In this document: one piece after another, positions 30,151 to 39,767 of the stretch
Position numbering within the stretch: position 1 is the first letter of the stretch
How the letters are laid out: each line of letters begins with the position of its first letter
NCBI RefSeq assembly: GCF_002902525.1
Contig: NZ_PPQZ01000013.1
Coordinates: 1-64,000 of the forward strand
Origin: Mammaliicoccus stepanovicii
Lineage (GTDB): Bacteria; Bacillota; Bacilli; Staphylococcales; Staphylococcaceae
Direction of reading: 5' to 3'
Length of the DNA stretch: 64,000 bases
The notes under the pieces: model-generated
Seen by the model: only the letters and a program-made list of their open reading frames with translations
Told to the model about the DNA's origin: nothing
Databases searched by the model: none
Position numbers and translations under genes: made by a program

Positions 30151-30510
30151 TTATTTAGCTAATGCATCTTTAGCTTTAGCAGCTAATTCAGCGAAAGCTT
30201 TTTCATCTGAAATAGCAATTTCAGATAGCATTTTACGGTTGATTTCGATTTCAGCTAATTTAAGACCATTCATTAAACGGCTATAGCTAATATCATTTTG
30301 ACGAGCCGCAGCATTAATACGTGCGATCCATAATTTACGGAATTCACGTTTTTTCTGACGACGGTCACGGTAAGCATAGTTACCTGACTTCATTACTTGT
30401 TGCTTAGCAACTTTGTATAATGTATGTTTTGAACCAAAATAACCTTTTGATAATTTTAAAACTTTTTTACGACGAGCTCTCGTCACTGTTCCACCTTTAA
30501 CACGTGGCAT
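30151..30510 (-). CDS. rplT: 50S ribosomal protein L20
   Basis: The 119-residue basic protein binds 23S rRNA early in 50S assembly. The N-terminal extension [33 protein letters not shown] is characteristic. In Bacillus, L20 also represses its own operon by binding the infC leader; the leader at 31320-31490 here fits that. It is the last gene of infC-rpmI-rplT. The length is normal. Confidence 0.99.
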   Translation of the reverse strand: MPRVKGGTVTRARRKKVLKLSKGYFGSKHTLYKVAKQQVMKSGNYAYRDRRQKKREFRKLWIARINAAARQNDISYSRLMNGLKLAEIEINRKMLSEIAISDEKAFAELAAKAKDALAK

Positions 30511-30552
30511 GTAAATTCCTCCTTAGACTGGACCATTAGTCCACATTAATTA

Positions 30553-30753
30553 TTATTTTACGTACGTTAACATTTGTTTTACGCGTTTGTTGTCTGATTT
30601 AGATACTAAAGATGCTTTACGTAATTTACGTTTTGCTTTAGTTGATTTATTTGCGAATAAGTGTGAAGTAAACGCTCTAGAACGTTTTAATTGACCAGAA
30701 CCAGTTCTTTTAACACGTTTTGCTGCTCCACGGTGAGTTTTCATTTTAGGCAT
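30553..30753 (-). CDS. rpmI: 50S ribosomal protein L35
   Basis: The 66-residue basic protein begins [20 protein letters not shown], the L35 signature. A strong GGAGG ribosome site precedes it. It sits between infC and rplT, 25 bases after infC, in the usual operon, and would be controlled with them by L20. It is full length with nothing unusual. Confidence 0.99.
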   Translation of the reverse strand: MPKMKTHRGAAKRVKRTGSGQLKRSRAFTSHLFANKSTKAKRKLRKASLVSKSDNKRVKQMLTYVK

Positions 30754-30778
30754 TGAGTTTTCCTCCTATAATTTCGGT

Positions 30779-31300
30779 TTATTTATCGTTTGTAATTGGC
30801 GCTAACATTAAGAACATAGAACGCCCTTCCATTTTAGGTCTTTGTTCAACTGTTGCGATATCTTTACAAGAATCTGCAAAGCGTTCTAATACACGTTGAC
30901 CAATTTCTTTATGCGTAATAGCACGACCTCTAAATCTAATTGAAACTTTAACTTTATCTTCTTTAGATAAGAATTTTTGAGCATGCTTTAATTTTGTTTC
31001 AAAGTCGTGTTCTTCGATTGTTGGACTTAATCGAATTTCTTTAACATTGACTATTTTTTGTTTTTTACGCATTTCTTTTTCTTTTTTCTGTTGTTCGAAT
31101 TTATATTTACCATAATCCATAATTCTTGCAACAGGTGGTTTTGCGCCTGGCGCTACAATTACAACATCTAAATCTACACGTTCAGCCATTTCAAGTGCTT
31201 CTTGTTTTGATTTGACACCGATTTGTTCACCATCTTGTCCAATAAGTCGAAGTTCTTTCGCACGAATTTTGTCATTAATTTGAGTTTGATCTTTAGCTAT
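30779..31300 (-). CDS. infC: translation initiation factor IF-3 (probable ATA start)
   Basis: About 173 residues; the two IF3 domains are linked by the lysine-rich helix near [29 protein letters not shown]3 binds the 30S subunit and rejects non-canonical start codons. The ribosome site AGGAGG occupies 31309-31314. An in-frame GTG at 31309 overlaps that site and cannot be properly spaced, while ATA at 31300 follows it by exactly eight bases. I therefore place the start at ATA, in keeping with the rare start codons used by infC elsewhere (ATT in E. coli and Bacillus). If GTG were used the protein would gain three residues. Confidence 0.92.
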   Translation of the reverse strand: MAKDQTQINDKIRAKELRLIGQDGEQIGVKSKQEALEMAERVDLDVVIVAPGAKPPVARIMDYGKYKFEQQKKEKEMRKKQKIVNVKEIRLSPTIEEHDFETKLKHAQKFLSKEDKVKVSIRFRGRAITHKEIGQRVLERFADSCKDIATVEQRPKMEGRSMFLMLAPITNDK

Positions 31301-31319
31301 GGTTGACACCTCCTAGATT

Positions 31320-31490
31320 TTTACGAAGTCGTCCAAGAAAAAAAGAGCGAATGCACAAGGCACCCGCTCTAATCCATAAACAATAAAGGTTTATTTCTAC
31401 CTGCTAACTGCTTAACGCGTCACTACAGGTGAGAAGCGGGTATGCTTCTACTTGGTCCGTTTCGTATTCAACAGAACTAATCATACCAAC
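31320..31490 (-). promoter_or_regulatory. L20-type leader of infC operon
   Basis: The long structured leader ahead of infC ends in a hairpin (AGAGCG...CGCTCT, 31344-31370) followed by seven T on the minus strand, a transcription attenuator. An upstream pair around CCCGCTTCTCACC/GGTGAG-like segments could form the L20-binding fold. The position, structure and operon match the Rfam L20 leader known from Bacillus. Confidence 0.8.
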
Positions 31491-31511
31491 TATAAACCGT
31501 TATGTCAATTG

Positions 31512-33005
31512 TTATTTAATATTCTTTTCAAATTCTTGCATATCTACATCCTGGCTTAAATCTACTTCACTTAATGGAATTTTCTTAGTTTTATACTTCA
31601 CTTTATGGAAGATATAGAATGCTAAGAAAACAGGAATACCCATGTATGTGATAAAGAATCTTCTCGGTTCAAATTCACCAGTTTGAATAAAATCTACATC
31701 TTGACCCACTATTACTATTGCACATAATGCAAATGCAAATAAAGGACCGAATGGAAATAGCTTAGCTTTATACTTCAGTTTAGATTTATCGTAATCTTGT
31801 ATATCGAATGCACGTCTAAATCTATAATGACTTATTGCAATTCCTAACCAAGCGATGAAACCTGTCATACCTGATGCCGCGATAATATATTCATATGCAC
31901 CACCACTAATGTGTTCAATACCAAAAATTAATATAACGACAAACGCCGTAGCACATAATGCTACATATGGCACACCTGATTTGTTTGTTTTAGAAAATAC
32001 AGGTGTTGCTAATTTATCTTTACTCATCGAGAACAACATTCTAACTGATGCATACATACCTGAGTTACCTGCAGATAATACAGAAGTTAAGATGACAGCA
32101 TTCATAAATGAAGCAGCAAATGCTAATCCTGCATTCTCAAATACAAGTGTAAACGGTGATTTAGCAACTTCATCTCCACCCATTAAATTAGGATTTGTAT
32201 AAGGAATGATCATCCCAATTACGAATATAGCTAAAATATAAAACAATAATATTCTCCAGAACACTTGTTTAATTGCTTTTGGTACTGCTCGTTCTGGATT
32301 TTCAGATTCACCGGCTGTGATACCGATTAATTCCGTACCTTGGAAAGAGAATCCCGCAACTAAGAATACACCTAATACGAGTAAGAATGTATTTACGTTG
32401 TTATCACCCAAGAATGGTGCATCACCAGTAACAAAATTTTCAAACCCTAAATATTGTCCACCTAATAACCCAAATATAGTAAGCAGTCCAACACCTATGA
32501 AAATAATAACTGTTGCAACTTTAATAAATGCGAACCAGTATTCACTTTCTCCATATACTTTAACAGATAATGAATTTAACCCAAATATGATTAACATAAA
32601 AATAATACTCCATGCCCATGACGGAATAATCTCCATTGGTTGCCAATAGCTAATCACTTGAGAAGCTATAGTAATATCTGCAGCAACTGTAATTACCCAG
32701 TTAAACCAATAGTTCCATCCAAGTGCAAACCCTAATGACGGGTCCACAAAACGTGTAGCATACGTACTAAAAGAACCTGAAACAGGTAAATATGTAGCCA
32801 TTTCTCCTAATGAGGTCATTAAGAAGAATACCATCAACCCTACTACTGCGTATGCTAATAATGCACCACCAGGGCCAGCATCTCTAATTGCACCCCCAGA
32901 AGTCATAAATAAACCTGTACCAATACATCCACCTATAGCGATCATTGATATGTGTCTATCTTTAAGCTTTCTTTGAACATCATTTGTTGATTTTTCTTGT
33001 GCCAT
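31512..33005 (-). CDS. lysP: lysine-specific permease LysP
   Basis: The 497-residue amino-acid permease has twelve hydrophobic segments and the APC signature near the N-terminus (HISMIAIGGCIGTGLFMTSGGAI). Its C-terminus is longer than the paralogue at 50596, ending in a charged tail. Sequence features of the LysP subgroup (QGTELIGITAGESENPERAVPKAIKQVFWRILLFY) are clear. The lysine riboswitch directly upstream settles the substrate as lysine. The infC leader follows, but with no shared transcript implied. In S. aureus lysP also lies between infC and thrS. Confidence 0.95.
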   Translation of the reverse strand: MAQEKSTNDVQRKLKDRHISMIAIGGCIGTGLFMTSGGAIRDAGPGGALLAYAVVGLMVFFLMTSLGEMATYLPVSGSFSTYATRFVDPSLGFALGWNYWFNWVITVAADITIASQVISYWQPMEIIPSWAWSIIFMLIIFGLNSLSVKVYGESEYWFAFIKVATVIIFIGVGLLTIFGLLGGQYLGFENFVTGDAPFLGDNNVNTFLLVLGVFLVAGFSFQGTELIGITAGESENPERAVPKAIKQVFWRILLFYILAIFVIGMIIPYTNPNLMGGDEVAKSPFTLVFENAGLAFAASFMNAVILTSVLSAGNSGMYASVRMLFSMSKDKLATPVFSKTNKSGVPYVALCATAFVVILIFGIEHISGGAYEYIIAASGMTGFIAWLGIAISHYRFRRAFDIQDYDKSKLKYKAKLFPFGPLFAFALCAIVIVGQDVDFIQTGEFEPRRFFITYMGIPVFLAFYIFHKVKYKTKKIPLSEVDLSQDVDMQEFEKNIK

Positions 33006-33039
33006 AGTACTTTCCTTTCTTCATTCCCGACTCGAGTCA

Positions 33040-33270
33040 CTAAAAAAGTCGCATATCCGATTAGATATGCGACCATATATGATCATTCCATAAAAATTGG
33101 TAGCACATCACTTAGTGTGACAGTTCAGCATTTATTCAATACTGACCCAACAAAGCGCATCATGGTTACGCTTCGTTTCGGCAATGTCCCCTTTTATCAT
33201 TTCAACATATATGCCATAACATTTCTGAATGATTACTCTTGAACATTGCAACCTCTAACTCATTACTGAG
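33040..33270 (-). promoter_or_regulatory. lysine riboswitch (L-box) of lysP
   Basis: Conserved L-box segments appear in order on the minus strand: AGAGG..GCAATG..CAAGAGTAA, then AGGGGACATTGCCGAA, then TTGGGTCAGTATTGAATAA and GCTGAACTGTCAC. A perfect terminator stem (GTCGCATATC/GATATGCGAC, 33048-33073) and T run follow, before lysP. Lysine binding should end transcription. This is the 329-bp gap between lysP and thrS. Confidence 0.9.
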
Positions 33271-33334
33271 GAATATTTAATTAAATTTTACTATTTAAAC
33301 TATACCCGATGATTTATTAAAATTCAATAGTTTG

Positions 33335-35263
33335 TTATTTTTTAAGTCTGATTTCGTCAACTAGACTCCAAATAAATTCATCTTTTTCTAAAGTTTTAGA
33401 ATCTTTAGAACCATATTGTCTAACGTTTACTTCTTGGTTTTCTAATTCTTTATCACCGACAACTATTTGGTAAGGAATTTTATTCATTTGAGCTTCACGT
33501 ATCTTGTAACCCATTTTTTCGTTTCTATCATCAATATGAACTCTAACACCTTGTGATTTCAATTCATCATGTATTGCTCTTGCATAATCATAATGTAAGT
33601 CAAGGTTCACAGGTATAATCTCAACTTGTCTTGGTGCTAACCAAATTGGTAATGCACCTTTTGTTTCTTCTAGTAAAAATGCAACGAACCTTTCCATAGT
33701 AGATACTACACCTCTATGGATTACAACAGGTCTATGCTCTTCGCCATCTTTACCAATATAATTTAAATCAAAGCGTTCTGGCAATAAGAAGTCTAATTGC
33801 GCTGTTGATAAAGTTTCTTCTTTACCCATAGCTGTTTTAACTTGTACATCTAACTTCGGACCGTAAAATGCCGCTTCTCCAATAGCTTCTTCATAAGGGA
33901 GACCCATTTCATCAATAACTTCTTTAAGCATTTGTTCTGCTTTTATCCACATTTGATCATCATCGAAATATTTTTCTTTATCTTCTGGGTCTCTATAACT
34001 TAATCTAAATTTATAATCTTCAAATCCAAAGTCTTTATATACATCTAATATAAGTTCTACTACACGTTTAAATTCTGATTTGATTTGGTCAGGTCTAACA
34101 AATATATGTGCATCATTTAATGTCATCCCACGAACACGTTGCAATCCTGATACAGCCCCACTTGCTTCGTATCTGTGCATTAAACCTAATTCCGCAATTC
34201 TAATTGGCAATTCTCTATATGAGTGACGACTGTTTTTATAAATCATCATATGATGTGGACAGTTCATCGGCCTTAGTACAAGAGATTCGTTTTCCAAATC
34301 CATTGTAGGGAACATATCTTCGTGATAATGATCCCAGTGTCCTGAAGTTTTATATAAGTTAACGTTTGCCATAACTGGTGTATACACGTGGTCATAACCT
34401 AAACTTACTTCTTTATCTACAATATAACGTTCTATTTCTCTTCTGATTGTGGCACCATTCGGTAACCATAAAGGAAGTCCAGCACCAATCAATTGATTTG
34501 TAGCAAATATATCTAAGTCTTTACCTATTTTTCTGTGATCTCTTTCTTTTCTTTCTTCTAATACTTTTAAATAAGCTTTTAAATCTTTTTTATCAAAGAA
34601 AGCTGTTCCATAAATACGTTGAAGCATCTTATTATCTGAATTACCTCTCCAGTATGCACCGGCAGTTGATAAAAGTTTGAATTCTTTTATTTTTGCAGTT
34701 GATGGTACATGAACACCTCTACATAAATCAGTAAATTCACCTTGTGAATATAACGTAACATTTTCATCTTCAGGAATAGCATCAATTAATTCCAATTTAT
34801 ATTCATCATTTTTGAAAAATGCTTTAGCCTCATTTCTAGATACAACTTTACGTTCAATTTTGAAATTTTCATTTACAATTTGTTTCATTTCTTTCTCAAT
34901 TGTTTCAAAGTCGTCACTAGAGATTTTGTGGTTTGTATCTACATCATAATAGAATCCGCCTTCGATAACCGGACCTACTCCAAACTTCACATCCCCATAT
35001 AATCTTTGTAAAGCTTGTGCCATTAAATGAGCTGTAGAATGTCTTAACACCTCTAAAGCTTCATCACTACCAGGTGTAACGATTTCAATTTCTCCATCTT
35101 GTTCTAAAGGTCTAGTAAGATCTACTAATTGCCCGTTAAATTTCCCAGCTACTGCTTTTTTTCTTAAACCAGGGCTAATTGATTGGGCTATTTCTTCAGT
35201 TGTTGTTCCGTTCTCAAACCCTTTCACGTTGCCATCTGGAAACTTTACATTTATTTCACTCAT
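33335..35263 (-). CDS. thrS: threonyl-tRNA synthetase
   Basis: The 642-residue class II synthetase begins [11 protein letters not shown] with the N-terminal TGS-type domain. The editing domain follows with [11 protein letters not shown] and the metal-site Cys of [10 protein letters not shown]. The catalytic core has motif 2 and the zinc site beginning MNCPHHM. The C-terminal anticodon-binding domain contains [38 protein letters not shown]. The ATG at 35263 has GAGGAGG upstream. The frame stays open into the T-box leader, but no protein is expected from there. Confidence 0.98.
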   Translation of the reverse strand: MSEINVKFPDGNVKGFENGTTTEEIAQSISPGLRKKAVAGKFNGQLVDLTRPLEQDGEIEIVTPGSDEALEVLRHSTAHLMAQALQRLYGDVKFGVGPVIEGGFYYDVDTNHKISSDDFETIEKEMKQIVNENFKIERKVVSRNEAKAFFKNDEYKLELIDAIPEDENVTLYSQGEFTDLCRGVHVPSTAKIKEFKLLSTAGAYWRGNSDNKMLQRIYGTAFFDKKDLKAYLKVLEERKERDHRKIGKDLDIFATNQLIGAGLPLWLPNGATIRREIERYIVDKEVSLGYDHVYTPVMANVNLYKTSGHWDHYHEDMFPTMDLENESLVLRPMNCPHHMMIYKNSRHSYRELPIRIAELGLMHRYEASGAVSGLQRVRGMTLNDAHIFVRPDQIKSEFKRVVELILDVYKDFGFEDYKFRLSYRDPEDKEKYFDDDQMWIKAEQMLKEVIDEMGLPYEEAIGEAAFYGPKLDVQVKTAMGKEETLSTAQLDFLLPERFDLNYIGKDGEEHRPVVIHRGVVSTMERFVAFLLEETKGALPIWLAPRQVEIIPVNLDLHYDYARAIHDELKSQGVRVHIDDRNEKMGYKIREAQMNKIPYQIVVGDKELENQEVNVRQYGSKDSKTLEKDEFIWSLVDEIRLKK

Positions 35264-35299
35264 AACGACTTCCTCCTCAATTAATTGTATTAATGAACA

Positions 35300-35520
35300 T
35301 AAAAAAGAGACCTCATCCAAAGGGACGAAATCTCTCGCGGTACCACCCTCATTAACGTACATTAAGATCAATATACGATAACTCTACATAAGATAACGGT
35401 CTTGAGCCGAATGTGGATTAGCACATCATGTATGAGGGAGTAACCGTTTATAAAATATTATCTCAATCGCAGCAATATGAGACTCTCTTCAAATATGTTA
35501 TAAAAGTCATATCCTCTAAA
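35300..35520 (-). promoter_or_regulatory. T-box leader of thrS
   Basis: The T-box core AGGGTGGTACCGCG appears on the minus strand at 35336-35350. A terminator helix (AGAGA...TCTCT, 35306-35335) and a T run follow before thrS. Upstream Stem I sequences extend to about 35520. Uncharged tRNA-Thr should favour read-through. This occupies most of the gap between thrS and dnaI. Confidence 0.92.
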
Positions 35521-35581
35521 TTTTTATATTCATTTAAGTTAATTTAATTATACATCTCTCTTTTAAAATATCAAGTTTAAA

Positions 35582-36502
35582 TTATGAACGGTAATTTTTC
35601 CCTTCCAATTCATAAGCTTCGGTAATTGTTTTAATGCGTTCCATAATACGGCTTGCTTTTGTAATTTCTGCACCTTGTCTCGTCTTACTTAAATGAAATT
35701 CAAGTTCTTCAAAATTAAAATTCGAACTAAAAAATGTAGGCATCTTGTGAACCATTCTATAATGTAGCAATGGTCCTAATATTTCATCTCTTACCCACGG
35801 CGTTAATTCTTCAGCACCTATATCATCTAGCATTAATACTTTCGCTTCTCTTGCAGATTCGAATCGATCACTAAATGAACCATCTTTAAAACCATTTTTC
35901 AATACTCTTATAAATTCAGGTAAGTATATAATCATAGAAGGTTGTTTCTTCATCTTAAGCTGATTCGATATCGCACCTAATATATAAGACTTACCTGTAC
36001 CAAACGGACCGTGTATATACAATCCTTTCGTTTCTTCACCAGCTACAATTTTGTTGCAAATTTCCATTGCTTTTTTAATGATAACCATTCTAGCTTCATT
36101 ATCTACATAAATATCTTTGATTGTTGCTTTTAATGTTTCTTCTGGCATTTGGAATGATGTCACTAAATTTGATTCAAACTTATTAGCATCATATTCTATT
36201 TTATTTGGACATGGTAAATATCTCGTCTTAATATGTTCATTTTGAACATACAATTCAGGCACATGTCCTTTCACAAAGTTAATACACTTTTGATAACTCT
36301 CACATTTTTCGCAACATTTAGACTGATCTTTATATGCTTGAAGTTGATCTAAGTCGGTTTCAATAATTGAATTTGTTAATTCTGATTGGTGCTCACGCAA
36401 GAATGTTTTGACTTCACTATGTGATAACGTTTCTTTTTTTATTTTTTCTAGTCTTTTTTGGAAATCTTTATTCTGTTTAAGATGTTGTCCAAGCGGTTCC
36501 AT
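35582..36502 (-). CDS. dnaI: primosomal helicase loader DnaI
   Basis: The 306-residue AAA+ protein loads the replicative helicase DnaC at the origin and restart sites. The N-terminal zinc-binding, helicase-contact domain has CCEKCESYQKC (about 63-73). Walker A GPFGTGKSY lies at about 165-173, and Walker B reads KVLMLDDIG. A C-terminal arginine finger region is near ASRIMERI. It overlaps the end of dnaB by one base, so the two partner proteins are translationally coupled. Confidence 0.95.
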   Translation of the reverse strand: MEPLGQHLKQNKDFQKRLEKIKKETLSHSEVKTFLREHQSELTNSIIETDLDQLQAYKDQSKCCEKCESYQKCINFVKGHVPELYVQNEHIKTRYLPCPNKIEYDANKFESNLVTSFQMPEETLKATIKDIYVDNEARMVIIKKAMEICNKIVAGEETKGLYIHGPFGTGKSYILGAISNQLKMKKQPSMIIYLPEFIRVLKNGFKDGSFSDRFESAREAKVLMLDDIGAEELTPWVRDEILGPLLHYRMVHKMPTFFSSNFNFEELEFHLSKTRQGAEITKASRIMERIKTITEAYELEGKNYRS

Positions 36503-37878
36503 TAGTGATCACCTTCTTTCCAAAAAGCTTCCATTTCTTTTTGAAGCTCTTGTTTTCTCTTTTCAAATTCTTTATTTGTTTCTTTCGGTTTCTTCTCATT
36601 AGATTCGTTAGATTTCTGTTTAAGAAGCCATTCTGGTGTTTTCTCAATAGATTTAAGTTTATATGAATTTTGTGCTGATTTATTATTTTTTTCTTTTTTA
36701 GATTCTGCCGCTTTGTTATCAAATTCCTTAGTATATTCATAGGCTTCTTTAGCAGTTTTTATGTTTAGTTTACTCCAATTTGAGGCTATTTCTTCAGTAT
36801 AAGCTCTCGGAAGCTGTTTGTTATTCTTAAACATTACATATTGTAATAGTATATTCATTACACCAAATGGCAATCTCTCTCGTGTAATGATATCTTCAAT
36901 GAAACGTTTTTGACTAATAGTAGGTTCTGTTTCATTGAATGAATAAAGCATTTCAATTGGACTCGTTACTTCTAACATTTCAAACCATGATTCTAGAGAG
37001 TCTATGTTAGTATCGGATGACATTTGTGAATTTGGTTTACTTTGTTGTTTTGTTTCTAAAGATGGTAAATTACCTTCATGTTCAATTTGATAAATTGACC
37101 TTGCATGTTTTCTTAAATCTGCTAAAGAGATGGTTTGATTTTCCGTAATGGATTTCAAAATGATTGATTTCATTTCAACAGGTGTAATGCCATACAATGT
37201 GGCTATTTGTATAATGACTTGTTTTGTTTTTTTATTTAATATTTCTTTAGAAATCAAATGGTTGCTCAATAACATTTCCAACATTTCAAAATCAAAACCT
37301 ACATCTGATAAATCTAAACCGTTATTCCTTTGTTGAGGCATAACTTGAATATCATCTTCAGGATTTATTTGAGATAATTTAGGTGTTTTAAATACATCAG
37401 TAAAACTCTTTGTGACATCATTGAACCCTTTAGTTGAGACACCATTATCTTTATATCTATTTTTTAAAGCTTTAAATCTAGCATTTCCTATTTGTTGATA
37501 TAAAAATACAGATAACAATGGATCATTAAAAAATTGGTCTGTCGAGGCTGGTTGTTTTAATACATATATAAATGTTTGTTCACTTTCGTTTGTTTTAAAG
37601 TATGTTTTAATCAAACCTATTCCTTCTAATAAATCTAAAGAGTTCCTAAAATTTGATAAATTAACTTTCAAGTCGTTCATAATCGTATAATGATTCATAG
37701 CATCATTTTCGTTATGAAAATTAAACTGTGATAAATATAAATAAACACCAATTGCATCCGTTCCGATTAATGGCGTATATAAACTAATTAATATGTCTTG
37801 ATGTACATGCGTATAACTATAATTTGACTTAACATAAAATCCATCACTCGGTTTTATGCCACTAAAATATTCCGCCAC
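36502..37878 (-). CDS. dnaB: replication initiation/restart protein DnaB (Gram-positive)
   Basis: The 458-residue protein is the membrane-associated co-loader that works with DnaD and DnaI. It is not the helicase called DnaB in E. coli. It contains the N-terminal winged-helix part (DILISLYTPLIGTDAIGVYLYLSQF) and the DnaB/DnaD C-terminal repeat with the YxxxIxxxW-like motif near YEYTKEFDNKAAES. The last 70 residues are very charged. It starts eleven bases after nrdR and runs into dnaI. Confidence 0.94.
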   Translation of the reverse strand: MAEYFSGIKPSDGFYVKSNYSYTHVHQDILISLYTPLIGTDAIGVYLYLSQFNFHNENDAMNHYTIMNDLKVNLSNFRNSLDLLEGIGLIKTYFKTNESEQTFIYVLKQPASTDQFFNDPLLSVFLYQQIGNARFKALKNRYKDNGVSTKGFNDVTKSFTDVFKTPKLSQINPEDDIQVMPQQRNNGLDLSDVGFDFEMLEMLLSNHLISKEILNKKTKQVIIQIATLYGITPVEMKSIILKSITENQTISLADLRKHARSIYQIEHEGNLPSLETKQQSKPNSQMSSDTNIDSLESWFEMLEVTSPIEMLYSFNETEPTISQKRFIEDIITRERLPFGVMNILLQYVMFKNNKQLPRAYTEEIASNWSKLNIKTAKEAYEYTKEFDNKAAESKKEKNNKSAQNSYKLKSIEKTPEWLLKQKSNESNEKKPKETNKEFEKRKQELQKEMEAFWKEGDH

Positions 37879-37889
37879 TCATACTCACC

Positions 37890-38348
37890 TTACTTTCGGT
37901 CTTTCAAGATTCCTTGCATTGATTTTAGTAGTTGATCTACATCTTTAAACTCTCTATACACAGATGCAAACCTTACATATGAAACTTGATCAACATCCAT
38001 TAATTGTTCCATTACTTTTTCACCAATATCATTTGATGAAACTTCCGTATTTCCTTCTGCTCTTAAATCTCTTTCTACTTCATTCGTAATATCTTCTAAT
38101 TTTTGATATGCTACTGGTCGCTTTTCACATGAGCGAACGAGACCATTTAATATTTTATCACGATTAAATGCTTGTCTTGCGCCATCTTTTTTTACGACAA
38201 TTAATGGCGTTAATTCAATTCTTTCAAAGGTAGTAAAACGAAATCGGCAAGATTCACATTCTCTTCTACGTCGTATAGCAGTTAAATCATCCGCATGACG
38301 AGAATCCACAACTTTAGAGTTTTCATATTTACAGTTAGGACATCTCAT
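37890..38348 (-). CDS. nrdR: transcriptional repressor NrdR
   Basis: The 152-residue repressor of ribonucleotide reductase genes has an N-terminal zinc ribbon [17 protein letters not shown]...CESCRFRF (four cysteines) and an ATP-cone domain ([29 protein letters not shown]) that senses ATP/dATP. I start at the ATG at 38348: GAAAGGG stands eight bases away, whereas an in-frame GTG three codons earlier overlaps that site. It heads nrdR-dnaB-dnaI, as in other staphylococci. Confidence 0.96.
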   Translation of the reverse strand: MRCPNCKYENSKVVDSRHADDLTAIRRRRECESCRFRFTTFERIELTPLIVVKKDGARQAFNRDKILNGLVRSCEKRPVAYQKLEDITNEVERDLRAEGNTEVSSNDIGEKVMEQLMDVDQVSYVRFASVYREFKDVDQLLKSMQGILKDRK

Positions 38349-38468
38349 TCGTTTCACCCTTTCTTAACTTTTATTTTCATACATAGATTATACAGTAGTT
38401 TTATATATTTTTAAATGCTGACTACTTTTAAGTGATCATAATAGAATCGTTGTGATACACACAATAAA

Positions 38469-38502
38469 AAGCAACACATCACTCATGTTGGATGCATTGC
38501 TT
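38469..38502 (-). terminator. terminator of gapB
   Basis: AAGCAA pairs with TTGCTT, with further pairing CATC/GATG inside. It lies about 17 bases past the gapB stop and is followed on the minus strand by T residues. Confidence 0.75.
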
Positions 38503-38518
38503 CTTAATTAAATTTAAT

Positions 38519-39553
38519 TTATGAAATTTTTTGTTCATGAACTTCAGACAATATTTCAGCAACTTGTTCTGCTAACTCAACGACTCTCATTGAATAACCC
38601 CACTCATTATCGTACCAAGCTAGTACTTTAACTTTGTTGGAACCCATTACCATCGTAGATAACTCATCAACGATTGCTGAATTAGGATTCGTCTTAAAGT
38701 CTATTGAGACAAGTGGTTCTTCACTTACTGCTAATACGCCTTGCAATTCTTCTTTGCTCGCTTTTCTAAAAGCATCATTTACACTTTCAACCGTGACATC
38801 CGTTTTCAAATCGACAACTAAATCGACTAACGAAACATTAGAAGTAGGCACTCTTAAAGCCATTCCATGCATTTTTCCTTCTAATTCTGGTAATACTAAC
38901 GATAACGCCTTTGCTGCTCCAGTTGATGTCGGAATAATACTATCCGTACATGAACGCGCTCTTCTTAAGTCTTTATGCGGATTGTCGAGATTTTTTTGAT
39001 CATTTGTAAATGCATGTACAGTCGTCATCAATCCATTTTCAATACCAAATTTATCATTAAGTACTTTTGCTACAGGACTTAAACAATTCGTAGTACATGA
39101 TGCATTTGAAATAATGTCATACTTTTTCATATCAAGTTCTTTATCATTTACACCACACACTATTGTTTGAACTTGACCACCTTTAGAAGGTCCAGTTAGG
39201 ATAACTTTTTTAGCACCAGCATCAATATGTGAAACTGCTTTATCACCATGATTGAATTTACCAGTCGCTTCAATTACGATATCAATGTTTAATGTCCCCC
39301 ACGGTAACAATTTAGGGTCTCTCTCAGATACTAATAAAATTTTGTGATTATCAATTACAATACCATCTTCAACTGGTTTAATGTCAGCATCTAAAATACC
39401 ATGAGTTGAATCATATTTTATTAAATGAGCAATTGTTTCAGGTGGATAAGATGCATTAATAGCTACAATATTCAATTCGTTTGATTTAAGTGCACCTCTT
39501 AATACCATTCTTCCTATTCTACCTAATCCATTTATTGCAATGTTTTTCGTCAT
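38519..39553 (-). CDS. gapB: glyceraldehyde-3-phosphate dehydrogenase, GapB type
   Basis: The 344-residue enzyme runs the glycolytic reaction in the gluconeogenic direction. The catalytic cysteine is Cys153 in SNASCTTNCL. The cofactor loop reads VAINASYPPE: it lacks the acidic residue that NAD-type GapA has after strand beta-2, so NADP preference is expected, as in Bacillus GapB. The control region holds two CcpN-like operators and a cre. It is between nrdR and coaE, as in S. aureus. The ATG at 39553 has a weak AGGGG ribosome site. Confidence 0.96.
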   Translation of the reverse strand: MTKNIAINGLGRIGRMVLRGALKSNELNIVAINASYPPETIAHLIKYDSTHGILDADIKPVEDGIVIDNHKILLVSERDPKLLPWGTLNIDIVIEATGKFNHGDKAVSHIDAGAKKVILTGPSKGGQVQTIVCGVNDKELDMKKYDIISNASCTTNCLSPVAKVLNDKFGIENGLMTTVHAFTNDQKNLDNPHKDLRRARSCTDSIIPTSTGAAKALSLVLPELEGKMHGMALRVPTSNVSLVDLVVDLKTDVTVESVNDAFRKASKEELQGVLAVSEEPLVSIDFKTNPNSAIVDELSTMVMGSNKVKVLAWYDNEWGYSMRVVELAEQVAEILSEVHEQKIS

Positions 39554-39568
39554 AATTGAGAACCCCTT

Positions 39569-39611
39569 TTAATGTGATATACTATTTAATACGATTAGTA
39601 TAGCACATTAA
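39569..39611 (-). promoter_or_regulatory. paired CcpN-type operators in gapB promoter
   Basis: TTAATGTG.TATACT occurs in both orientations (39569-39583 and 39597-39611), matching at 14 of 15 positions, 13 bases apart. Each half contains an exact fit to the CcpN site TRTGHYATAYW as I recall it: TGTGCTATACT and TGTGATATACT. The upstream half includes TATACT (39597-39602), the likely -10 of gapB. CcpN represses gapB in Bacillus during growth on sugar. Confidence 0.75.
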
Positions 39612-39619
39612 AAGTTTGT

Positions 39620-39633
39620 TGAAAACGTTTTCT
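39620..39633 (-). promoter_or_regulatory. cre site (CcpA) upstream of gapB
   Basis: TGAAAACGTTTTCT fits the catabolite response element consensus TGWAARCGYTWNCW at every position. It lies about where the -35 region of gapB should be, 17-30 bases above the -10. CcpA-HPr-Ser-P binding here should repress gapB in glucose. Confidence 0.8.
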
Positions 39634-39767
39634 ATCATGTTTTTCAAAAAGTTTAATAGTGTTTAATTTCTGTTTGTGATTTTATTATTTTATCGTAATA
39701 CTTCACTTTGTTAATGTGTCATACTGATTAGCTGAACATTACATATTAATGCGTATATACTTAGATT

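Noticed and set aside
33040-33270. T-box upstream of lysP
   Set aside because: No GGTGGTACC core is present; the conserved segments fit the lysine riboswitch.
35264-35371. N-terminal extension of thrS by 36 residues
   Set aside because: It is translated T-box leader; the true start at 35263 has a strong ribosome site and family-typical N-terminus.
36477-36740. Lysine/asparagine-rich 87-residue protein overlapping dnaB and dnaI
   Set aside because: It is an off-frame reading of the charged dnaB tail with no ribosome site.
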